Shown: positions 7,181 to 13,611 of the stretch, one piece after another
How the letters are laid out: each line of letters begins with the position of its first letter
How positions within the stretch are numbered: position 1 is the stretch's first letter
NCBI RefSeq assembly: GCF_013141765.1
Contig: NZ_WHOD01000070.1
Location: forward strand, 1-64,000
Direction: 5' to 3'
Origin: Paenibacillus foliorum
GTDB taxonomy: Bacteria > Bacillota > Bacilli > Paenibacillales > NBRC-103111
DNA length: 64,000 bases
Translations under genes and position numbers: made by a program
Notes under the pieces: model-generated
Database searches by the model: none
What the model was told of the DNA's origin: nothing
What the model saw: the letters and a program-made list of their open reading frames with translations, nothing else

Positions 7181-7300
7181 GTTATGACAACTCCTAGATC
7201 TAATTAAATTTTGAACGCATTAAGGATACCATATTTTGTATAATTTCGTCATGAAGTTTGAAAAATTTTCTGATAGTCCCCTTTCAATCGATTAAAAGCA

Positions 7301-7332
7301 CAAAAAAAAGCCCAAGGGATTGTCTCCCTTGA
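7301..7332 (-). terminator. Terminator downstream of tRNA-Lys
   Basis: On the minus strand CAAGGGA-GACAA-TCCCTTG is followed by GGC and eight T. It lies about 40 bases past the 3' end of the tRNA. The rest of 7181-7300 shows nothing recognisable. Confidence 0.75.
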
Positions 7333-7373
7333 ACTTACTTCATCTTTAAATTGATTTCCAGGAAAAAAAGATA

Positions 7374-7445
7374 TAGGCCCGGTGGGGGTCGAACCCACAA
7401 CCTACCGGTTAAGAGCCGGTTGCTCTGCCATTGAGCTACGGACCT
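7374..7445 (-). tRNA. tRNA-Lys (CTT anticodon)
   Basis: The cloverleaf reads without strain. The acceptor stem is AGGTCCG with CGGGCCT, and the D arm is GCTC-GAGC. The anticodon stem ACCGG/CCGGT has loop CTCTTAA (anticodon CTT, reading AAG), and the T arm GTGGG/CCCAC has loop TTCGACC. Discriminator base is A and CCA is not encoded. The first pair is A-T rather than G-C. It lies alone between decayed accessory genes, where tRNAs often serve as integration sites. The stretch 7446-7611 holds no clear feature. Confidence 0.9.
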
Positions 7446-7611
7446 GTAAACACAAAGAGTAGTATAGCATGTAATACTCGTACAGTCAACTCTACATTTC
7501 ATCTCCCGGTCAATTCAAGGATCTAGCACTGTAATCAGACAAGCCAACGTTTTGGAGTCTAGCTTTTTTATTACCCCTCCAAATTAAAATTCAATCGTTA
7601 AATTTATTATT

Positions 7612-8037
7612 TTGTACCCCATTGCCGATATAAGAATGGATAGACATTTTAATATAAGAGTCACTACAAGCTTGAATAAGTATCAAATCGAAAGGCGGCT
7701 GGGAACATACATGGATATTGAGAAACCTATTGTTACTAATGAGCGTTATGTCACGACTATTGAAATACAAGAAAAGTATGGTGCCAAGACAACACATTTA
7801 GAGATGCTGATAGAATTAGGAAAGGTGCCCTCTGTAAAAGATTATGTAGATTTATTTAAAGAGAAGCTGGGCATTGAGGTAGAGATAAAGGATATTAACA
7901 CTATGCCCCACTTTGACAAGCAAAGGTATTATTTGATGGATTTTAGAGTCCTGGAGGGAGCAACTCAAGAACTTCGAGGAATTAGAGTATTACGTACAAG
8001 TAAGGATTTCACCTATACTCCAATAACTAAATTATAA
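7612..8037 (+). CDS. Hypothetical protein, possibly N-terminally truncated
   Basis: The frame opens at TTG 7612 (or ATG 7636) and encodes up to 141 residues. Neither start has a convincing ribosome site, so the gene may have lost its true 5' end. The product is soluble, with charged alternation (YVTTIEIQEKYGAKTTHLEM, KEKLGIEVEIKDI). I do not recognise the family. A terminator-like hairpin follows. Confidence 0.5.
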   Translation: MYPIADIRMDRHFNIRVTTSLNKYQIERRLGTYMDIEKPIVTNERYVTTIEIQEKYGAKTTHLEMLIELGKVPSVKDYVDLFKEKLGIEVEIKDINTMPHFDKQRYYLMDFRVLEGATQELRGIRVLRTSKDFTYTPITKL

Positions 8038-8043
8038 AAAGCT

Positions 8044-8090
8044 TACAAAAAAACAGCCCTCAATCCTGAACTCCAAGGAAAGAGGGCTTT
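8044..8090. terminator. Bidirectional terminator between convergent genes
   Basis: AGCCCTC at 8054-8060 pairs with GAGGGCT at 8082-8088, with seven A on the left flank (T run on the minus strand). It would serve the YolD-like gene on the minus strand and the unknown gene on the plus strand. The loop shares CAATCC and GGAAAGAGGGCT with the hairpin at 1793-1828. Confidence 0.7.
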
Positions 8091-8140
8091 ATATGGTATC
8101 AAAGAGTGTGCTCATGTTTTTGAAGCTCTTCTTCTTGAAG

Positions 8141-8392
8141 CTAATCTCTTGGACTATCAACTTTCATGATATCCATAAACGGTACCTTCGTCAGTTCATC
8201 CTCACGTTGTACATGTACCTTACCGGTGCGCGAATCCAAATTAGTAATCCATCCACGCACTGGCTCTTCCCATCCCCAAACCGTCAGCTGAACCTCAGCT
8301 TTCTCATCCTTGGCTTCAGTCAGTTGATTTCCTATCTCCTCTAACACAAACTCATCCCGCGTCGGCCGTTTTGCCACTTTTGCCTTAGCCAT
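8141..8392 (-). CDS. YolD-like protein (second of two)
   Basis: The 83-residue product starts at ATG 8392 after AGGGGAGAGAG. A basic N-terminus (MAKAKVAKRPTRDEF) precedes the YolD core VQLTVWGWEEPVRGWI, DSRTGKVHVQRED, KVPFMDIMKVD. The KVPFMDIM phrase is typical of YolD proteins that accompany Y-family polymerases. None is adjacent. It differs clearly from the copy at 5333, so the two are paralogues rather than a recent duplication. Confidence 0.75.
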   Translation of the reverse strand: MAKAKVAKRPTRDEFVLEEIGNQLTEAKDEKAEVQLTVWGWEEPVRGWITNLDSRTGKVHVQREDELTKVPFMDIMKVDSPRD

Positions 8393-8577
8393 CTCTCTCT
8401 CCCCTTTTCTAATTGATCTATATGCCCGCCATTCGTTCCTAATAATCTGCTAATATACTATTAATGCCAAGTAGAATGAATTTCCAACTAATAGAACGCG
8501 GCAACAAAAGAAGCCCCAGAATCAGCCTTAGACACTTCCCACTTCTATCATACCAAAACCAATCGCAAAAGGGCTAA

Positions 8578-9033
8578 TTATTTCCCATCCCCCTTCTCTT
8601 TCAGCTGCTCTAAAAATTGTGTGATGACACCAGGCAGCGGCACACCTAGGATACCTAGGTTCTCAATTACAGACAGCCCTTCCCTGCCTGCGTAGAAATA
8701 AATCACAAGCGTTCGAAACACCGGCGATTGGCCGCTAACAAACTCATCGAGTAACACGGATAGTGCAATCACGCCTAGGACAATCGCCTTTCGGATACCG
8801 CCCCAAAACATAACCTCACTATTAACCGTTTTTGTTTTAATTGCTCCTAGCAAGCCGCTTATGTAATCAGCCACCATGAGATAGACCATCACCTTGAGGG
8901 CGGTATCCCATCCGCCAAGAAAATGTGTCGCTATAATACCAACAAGCGAGGTAACAGACCCTAGTATTGTTTCTGTTCTTTTATCGCCAATCGCCGCTGA
9001 AACTAGTAATAGTCCAAGTTTGTTAATTTCCAT
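8578..9033 (-). CDS. Phage holin family membrane protein
   Basis: The 151-residue protein has about four hydrophobic segments and the signature of the Hol/phage_holin_4 (toxin secretion/phage lysis) family: LKVMVYLMVADYISGLLGAI, then MFWGGIRKAIVLGVIALSV, then YAGREGLSVIENLGILGVP. In prophages such holins let endolysin or toxins cross the membrane. No endolysin or tail genes are nearby, so it is an orphan. The start ATG 9033 has AAGG about 13 bases upstream, rather far. The 9034-9257 gap holds no gene I can support. Confidence 0.85.
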   Translation of the reverse strand: MEINKLGLLLVSAAIGDKRTETILGSVTSLVGIIATHFLGGWDTALKVMVYLMVADYISGLLGAIKTKTVNSEVMFWGGIRKAIVLGVIALSVLLDEFVSGQSPVFRTLVIYFYAGREGLSVIENLGILGVPLPGVITQFLEQLKEKGDGK

Positions 9034-9257
9034 AAAGTAGCATCATCCTTCCCTTTGTACAAACTATGTAAAAGGGATTCAAAAGGTTTGGTCATGCTCC
9101 TAATTTGAATAATTGGAAAGCAGCTTTTTATAGAAATGTGTAAAGAACCGTCAGTAAATATCATGCTAATTAAGCACTTAAGTGGCTGGTTTTCGCCTGC
9201 TTTAGAATAAATACTATTAATAAGGTTTTGCACACTATGTACTTATGCACTCCCGTA

Positions 9258-10595
9258 TCAGCCAATGGTGATTTTGCCTTCTGGATATCTGTACAATTCT
9301 TTTTTTTGTTTAGGTAAAATAGAGAATGCCAACGTTAGCAGTCCTATCCGTCCGATAAACATAAGTAAAATAATAATGATTTTACCGGTGAAGGTTAAAT
9401 GCTGAGTCAGACCCATACTTAATCCTACTGTACCAAATGCAGATGCAGTTTCGAACAAGATCATTAGAAAATCCTGTCCTTGCAGTGCGGATAATATCAT
9501 TGTAAAGGTGACAACAATAAACACAGCAATTACTGTTAAGGTTACAGCCTTATAAATATCTTTTTGAGGGAGTCTATGACGAAACATCACTACATCTTCC
9601 TTGCCTCGTACCATGGATATCAGAGCCCCCACCAGAACTGCAAAGGTTGTTAGCTTAATCCCCCCTCCGGTCGATCCAGGCGCCGCTCCAATAAACATCA
9701 TAATAATCATTAGGAATTGTGTCGCTTCGTGCAAATTCGCGATATCAACAGTATTAACGCCAGCTGAACGTAAGGTGATAGATTGAAATAAGGAGGCAAG
9801 TATTTTTGTAGTCCAACCATAACCCCCCAATGTATTCATATTTGCATATTCAAAAATAAATATACAAACTGCACTGATCCCGGTCAGAATAACAGTCGTA
9901 TAAAGCACCACTTTTGAGTGTATAGACAGCCTTCTTGTTTTTGGATAATCCATAATATCTGAAATGACAATAAACCCTATTCCACCTAACAAGACGAGCG
10001 CCATGGACACAATATTAATAAAAAAATCATCAATGTAAGGAGTTAGATTAGTATATCCGCCCATCAGTTCAAATCCTGCATTATTAAAGATAGACACAGA
10101 ATGGAATATAGAAAAGTAAACGGCTTTTCCGAATGGCATTTCTTGCGACCATCGGGACAGATACAGCACAGCTGCAATACTTTCAATCGTTAAAGAATAA
10201 ATAAGGACCTTGCGTATAAGTCGAACTATACCTTCCATTGTATTCTGATTCAAAGTCTCTGTCAGGATTAATCGGTCGCTAAGTGAAACCTGCTTTTTCA
10301 AAGCTATGGCAAACCAGGTTGCCACTGTCATAAACCCGACGCCGCCAGCTTGAATCAATAACAGCAAAACGATTTGTCCGAATACGGAAAAATGTGTGCC
10401 TGTATCAACAACAATAAGACCCGTTACACATAACGCAGAGGTTGCTGTAAACAAAGCATCGATTAACGAAATTGTATTGCCGCCTTTTATAGCGATCGGT
10501 AATGACAATAGAAAAGTACCCAAACAGATAATCAACGCAAACCCGCCCGATAACACACGAGAAGGAGTCATTTTCATATAACTAGGTAGACGCAA
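9258..10595 (-). CDS. ktrB: KtrB/TrkH-type potassium transporter
   Basis: This is the membrane subunit of a Ktr potassium uptake system, about 445 residues and eight transmembrane helices in four pore repeats. The four selectivity-filter loops are readable: SALCVTGLIVVDT, FNNAGFELMGG, LRSAGVNTVD and AFGTVGLSMG. The glycine-rich GGIGF and GAAPGSTGGGIK segments are also in place. I chose TTG 10595, nine bases after GAGGTG, giving MRLPSYMKMTPSRVL. A GTG at 10646 would add 17 residues but has no ribosome site. The regulatory subunit KtrA/KtrC is not in the window. No c-di-AMP riboswitch was found upstream. KtrD is an equally possible name. Confidence 0.92.
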   Translation of the reverse strand: MRLPSYMKMTPSRVLSGGFALIICLGTFLLSLPIAIKGGNTISLIDALFTATSALCVTGLIVVDTGTHFSVFGQIVLLLLIQAGGVGFMTVATWFAIALKKQVSLSDRLILTETLNQNTMEGIVRLIRKVLIYSLTIESIAAVLYLSRWSQEMPFGKAVYFSIFHSVSIFNNAGFELMGGYTNLTPYIDDFFINIVSMALVLLGGIGFIVISDIMDYPKTRRLSIHSKVVLYTTVILTGISAVCIFIFEYANMNTLGGYGWTTKILASLFQSITLRSAGVNTVDIANLHEATQFLMIIMMFIGAAPGSTGGGIKLTTFAVLVGALISMVRGKEDVVMFRHRLPQKDIYKAVTLTVIAVFIVVTFTMILSALQGQDFLMILFETASAFGTVGLSMGLTQHLTFTGKIIIILLMFIGRIGLLTLAFSILPKQKKELYRYPEGKITIG

Positions 10596-10787
10596 CTTTA
10601 TTAACACCTCAATTAATTTTATTTCGTGTTTGCTCCTATAGCTCACATAGCATATATATTTATCTGAGACATTTAGATGATGCTCAAATAAACCAAATTA
10701 TATTATACAATACAATCCGGGTCGCTGTAACAAGTATTAAATTGCTAGGATATTCGGCTGCACCATCCTCAGAAAACGGTACAACCT

Positions 10788-10817
10788 AAAAAGCTGTCGG
10801 GATATCCCGACAGCTTT
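10788..10817 (-). terminator. Terminator of the nitroreductase gene
   Basis: AAGCTGTCGGGATATCCCGACAGCTT is a perfect 26-base palindrome, followed on the minus strand by TTT. It sits 25 bases past the nitroreductase stop. Confidence 0.85.
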
Positions 10818-10841
10818 ATGAAGTCTTACTCCACTTGCAAC

Positions 10842-11456
10842 TTATTTCGTTATGGTTCCTTCAAACACAACCTCACTCAATGGGAGGCGGCCATTAGGCA
10901 ACTCACGGGCTTGTAGTGCTTCAGGCAGCTTACTCTTATCTCCTAGATAACCGACAGCTATAACGGCGTGTAGTTCAAGCTCATCCGGTACATTCAGCAG
11001 CTGCCGCGCTTTCTCGCGGTCAAATCCACCCATTGCATGTGTCACTAGTCCTAGCAGTGTTGCTTGCAAAGCTAGAGATCCCCATGCTGTTCCGCTATCG
11101 AATGCATGCGCTACGTTTGGATCTCCGTTACCTCTTACCTTCTTGGAAGCTACTACTATAAGAACAGGAGCTTTAGATGCCCACACCATATTAAATTCAT
11201 TTACGAATTGATGGAAGATACCTAGTTGTTCCTGCGTTTTGGCAACAATAAATCTCCAAGGCTGGTCATTCGATGCAGATGGAGCCCAATGAGCTGCCTC
11301 AAGAATTGTGTTTAGATCTTCATCACTCACCTTGCGCTCGGAATAGGCACGAGGAGACCAACGATTCAAAAACAGAGGATTAACCGGGAACTCAGACTTG
11401 CGATTACTTTGTACCTCAGGCGCAAATTCAGTGACAACAGATATATGGTTACTCAT
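10842..11456 (-). CDS. Nitroreductase family protein
   Basis: The product has 204 residues, with AGGTGG eleven bases before ATG 11456. The family's FMN-binding N-terminal motif is clear: NRWSPRAYSERKVSDEDL, then EAAHWAPSASNDQPWRF. Later SGTAWGSLALQATLLGL lines the dimer/flavin pocket, and HAVIAVGYLGD is the usual closing strand. Such proteins are cytoplasmic FMN-dependent NAD(P)H oxidoreductases; the physiological substrate cannot be told. It is divergent from the DJ-1/PfpI gene, 165 bases away, and the two may share a stress-responsive control region. Confidence 0.9.
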   Translation of the reverse strand: MSNHISVVTEFAPEVQSNRKSEFPVNPLFLNRWSPRAYSERKVSDEDLNTILEAAHWAPSASNDQPWRFIVAKTQEQLGIFHQFVNEFNMVWASKAPVLIVVASKKVRGNGDPNVAHAFDSGTAWGSLALQATLLGLVTHAMGGFDREKARQLLNVPDELELHAVIAVGYLGDKSKLPEALQARELPNGRLPLSEVVFEGTITK

Positions 11457-11620
11457 GAATAAATACCACCTTTCATATAGGAATTAACTTATTTTAAAAT
11501 AGCACACAAATGATTGTTTAGCAACCATAATTCGTTATGCCCTCTTTACAAGAAATGGGATTTGCTTCACAATTGGACTATGGCAACTATCCAAAATATG
11601 CCAAAACAGGAGTGATCCAA

Positions 11621-12178
11621 TTGTCCAAAAAAATCCTTCTCATTACAGGTGATGCAGTAGAGTCTTTGGAAGTATATTACCCATATTTTCGAGTTTTAGA
11701 AGAAGGTTACGAAGCTGTAATTGCTTCGCCCAAGAAAAAGGTACTGAAGACCGTTGTTCACGATTTTGAAGGTTGGGACACTTATACAGAAAAACCAGGA
11801 TATCAATTGGAGTCTCACTTGTCATTTGAAGAAGTAGACCCTGCCGATTATGACGGCCTCATTATTCCTGGCGGGCGTGCTCCTGAATACATTCGATTGG
11901 ATCCGAATATTCCTCGCATCTTAACCCATTTTTTCGAAACCAACAAACCTGTGGGTGCCATATGCCACGCTGTCCTTGTACTTAGTGCATTAAAAAACAA
12001 TTCATATTTTGAAGGCCGTACTCTAACCGCCTATACGGCTTGTCGCCCTGATGTAGAGCAGTTAGGCGCAACCTATGGTGCCGATACACTACACGTAGAT
12101 GGAAATATTGTGTCTGGACATGCTTGGCCGGATTTGCCAGGATTCATGAGAGAATTTCTTGCGCTTGTAAGGAAATAA
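11621..12178 (+). CDS. DJ-1/PfpI family protein
   Basis: The chosen TTG 11621 has AGGAGTGAT upstream and gives 185 residues, the usual family length; the longer frame from 11537 has no ribosome site. The fold's parts are present: KKILLITGDAVESLEVYYP, DYDGLIIPGGRAPEYIR, and the nucleophile elbow VGAICHAVLVLSAL with its Cys. TAYTACRPDVEQLGA, VDGNIVSGHAWPDLPGF follow. Members act as glyoxalase III, deglycase-like enzymes, or amidases; here only the family is certain. It is monocistronic, ending at a terminator 8 bases on. Confidence 0.9.
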   Translation: MSKKILLITGDAVESLEVYYPYFRVLEEGYEAVIASPKKKVLKTVVHDFEGWDTYTEKPGYQLESHLSFEEVDPADYDGLIIPGGRAPEYIRLDPNIPRILTHFFETNKPVGAICHAVLVLSALKNNSYFEGRTLTAYTACRPDVEQLGATYGADTLHVDGNIVSGHAWPDLPGFMREFLALVRK

Positions 12179-12185
12179 TATAATA

Positions 12186-12228
12186 AAACAGTCGACAGAT
12201 GATTTAGATGTTGTCGGCTGTTTTTATT
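12186..12228 (+). terminator. Terminator of the DJ-1/PfpI gene
   Basis: AACAGTCGACA pairs with TGTCGGCTGTT (one G-T pair), followed by TTTATTT. It lies immediately after the stop codon. Confidence 0.8.
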
Positions 12229-12244
12229 TAAAAATTAATATACA

Positions 12245-12292
12245 CAATAAAAAACTCCCCAGTGTTCCTGAAATCAGAAACCGGGAAGTTCA
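12245..12292 (-). terminator. Terminator of the intact DNA ligase gene
   Basis: On the minus strand AACTTCCCGGT and ACTGGGGAGTT form a stem with G-T pairs around a 16-base loop, followed by six T. It faces the DJ-1/PfpI terminator back to back. Confidence 0.7.
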
Positions 12293-12326
12293 AGCAGATG
12301 ATTGTAGTATATTGCTCTTGCAACTA

Positions 12327-13181
12327 TTACACAAAATTCATCCAAACAGGAGCTCTCAGCATACCATGACGGGTAAGTCCGCGAAACATAACTCTCGCTT
12401 TAATACCCGATTTCAGATATACAAAACGGTCATTTTCAATGCTCACCGACTTATTGCTAATGGCATGAAAGGCAATTTCCTGCGCGGGACCTATGCCCTG
12501 CTTAATAATTCCTGCTGGACGTTTATTACCATTTTCCTCTGTCTGTATGAGCCACCCTAGCTCATCCTTGCAGTAACCTATAATATCAACTTCCTTGTAA
12601 CGCCTATTGATAATCTTCAGCCAATCATGTGAGCTGCGCGATACATAAAGACTGTCTTTACGTTTAGCCACTATCCCCTCCATCGATTTTTCCACCACAG
12701 CATGAAACAGATCTTTTCCCGTATCTTCAGTCTGAGGCACCAAATGAAAATACTCGTTAGGGATCAATCTGGATTCCAAAATAGAGCGACGTTTCATTAA
12801 TGGCAAATCTCGCAAATCTCTGCCTTTATAGAAAAGCACATCCCAAACTACAAAATGCACTGGCCTATGAATAGCATAGGACCCAATTCTATGTTTATTT
12901 TTCAGTTGTAATCGTTCCATCACTAATTCATAGTCAGATTCGCCCGTATCCGGATCTATACAGCACACTTCACCATCAAGCACTATATCCCCATCTACAG
13001 GCACATTCAGAAGCTCAGGATACTGTCTTGTACAATCTATTTGGCCGCGCGTGAACAAACGCGTTTCTTTTGCGTTTGCAGACAGTATAACCCGATGCCC
13101 ATCGAGTTTAGGTTCATAAACGAAAGCCGGATCCGAGAATGGCTCATCTATTAATTCCAGCAGCATCGGTGCGATAAACAT
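12327..13181 (-). CDS. ATP-dependent DNA ligase (intact)
   Basis: The product has 284 residues, a minimal two-domain ligase that would seal nicks using ATP. The adenylation domain has the nucleophile motif EPKLDGHRV, motif III DGEVC, motif IIIa FVVWDVLFYKG, motif IV EGIVAKR and motif V WLKIINRR. The OB fold follows to the end (VYLKSGIKARVMFRG). I start at ATG 13181 because the dead copy at 140 begins at the same codon (xFIxPMLLE). Two in-frame codons upstream (GTG 13190, ATG 13187) are alternatives. It resembles phage-type (YoqV-like) or LigB/LigD-core ligases. No Ku or polymerase domain gene is adjacent, so a role in end joining is not shown. Confidence 0.9.
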   Translation of the reverse strand: MFIAPMLLELIDEPFSDPAFVYEPKLDGHRVILSANAKETRLFTRGQIDCTRQYPELLNVPVDGDIVLDGEVCCIDPDTGESDYELVMERLQLKNKHRIGSYAIHRPVHFVVWDVLFYKGRDLRDLPLMKRRSILESRLIPNEYFHLVPQTEDTGKDLFHAVVEKSMEGIVAKRKDSLYVSRSSHDWLKIINRRYKEVDIIGYCKDELGWLIQTEENGNKRPAGIIKQGIGPAQEIAFHAISNKSVSIENDRFVYLKSGIKARVMFRGLTRHGMLRAPVWMNFV

Positions 13182-13219
13182 TGGCATCACCCAAAATCAT
13201 TGTAACATGGACTTCGCTA

Positions 13220-13249
13220 TGAATAATTAGGGAAAACATGGGGATGATA
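13220..13249 (+). promoter_or_regulatory. Possible sigma-G promoter of the spore protein gene
   Basis: TGAATA at 13220-13225, a 17-base spacer, then GATGATA at 13243-13249. The -35 is a typical forespore sigma element and the -10 is a partial match to CATANTA. Position (36 bases before the SASP start) fits. Confidence 0.45.
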
Positions 13250-13284
13250 TGTTTACTTTCAAATATAACCAGGAGGTGTTTTTC

Positions 13285-13512
13285 ATGGCAACAGGTCAAT
13301 CTAGAAACAGTAATCAAATTGTCGTTCAACAAGCCGCAGCTGCTTTAGAGAAATTGAAATACGAGGTTGCTCAAGAATTAGGCATTCAAATTCCTCAAGA
13401 CGGCTATTACGGTTATATGGCTACCCGGGACACAGGAGCCATCGGTGGACATATGGTGCGCCGTTTAGTACAAATAGCTGAACAGCAGTTAAGTAACGGA
13501 AGCCGGTTTTAG
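13285..13512 (+). CDS. Alpha/beta-type small acid-soluble spore protein
   Basis: The 75-residue protein starts at ATG 13285 behind AGGAGGTG. It binds and coats spore DNA in the A-form-like state that protects it from UV and heat. The family features are complete: NQIVVQQAAAALEKLKYEVA with the GPR-protease cleavage region (YEVAQELG). The second conserved block DGYYGYMATRDTGAIGGHM, VRRLVQIAEQQL follows. It is a lone gene, ending at a strong terminator shared with the convergent S-layer-homology gene. Confidence 0.95.
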   Translation: MATGQSRNSNQIVVQQAAAALEKLKYEVAQELGIQIPQDGYYGYMATRDTGAIGGHMVRRLVQIAEQQLSNGSRF

Positions 13513-13554
13513 GCAAAATAGCATCCTATAAGTTCAGAACCGCTACGCAACAAA

Positions 13555-13600
13555 AACAAAAAACAGGCTTGGTCTTTGAATGGACCCAAGCCTGTTTTTA
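13555..13600. terminator. Bidirectional terminator
   Basis: AAAAACAGGCTTGG at 13559-13572 pairs with CCCAAGCCTGTTTTT at 13585-13599, allowing one bulge. A and T runs on both flanks let it serve the spore gene and the convergent surface-protein gene. Confidence 0.88.
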
Positions 13601-13611
13601 CTGTTTTTCTA

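Noticed and set aside
9003..9233. 76-residue minus-strand ORF upstream of the holin
   Set aside because: It overlaps the holin start in another frame, lacks a ribosome site and matches nothing known to me.
10596..10790. Possible c-di-AMP (ydaO-type) riboswitch before the potassium transporter
   Set aside because: The leader lacks the conserved core of that riboswitch; only a loose -10-like TATAAT was seen.
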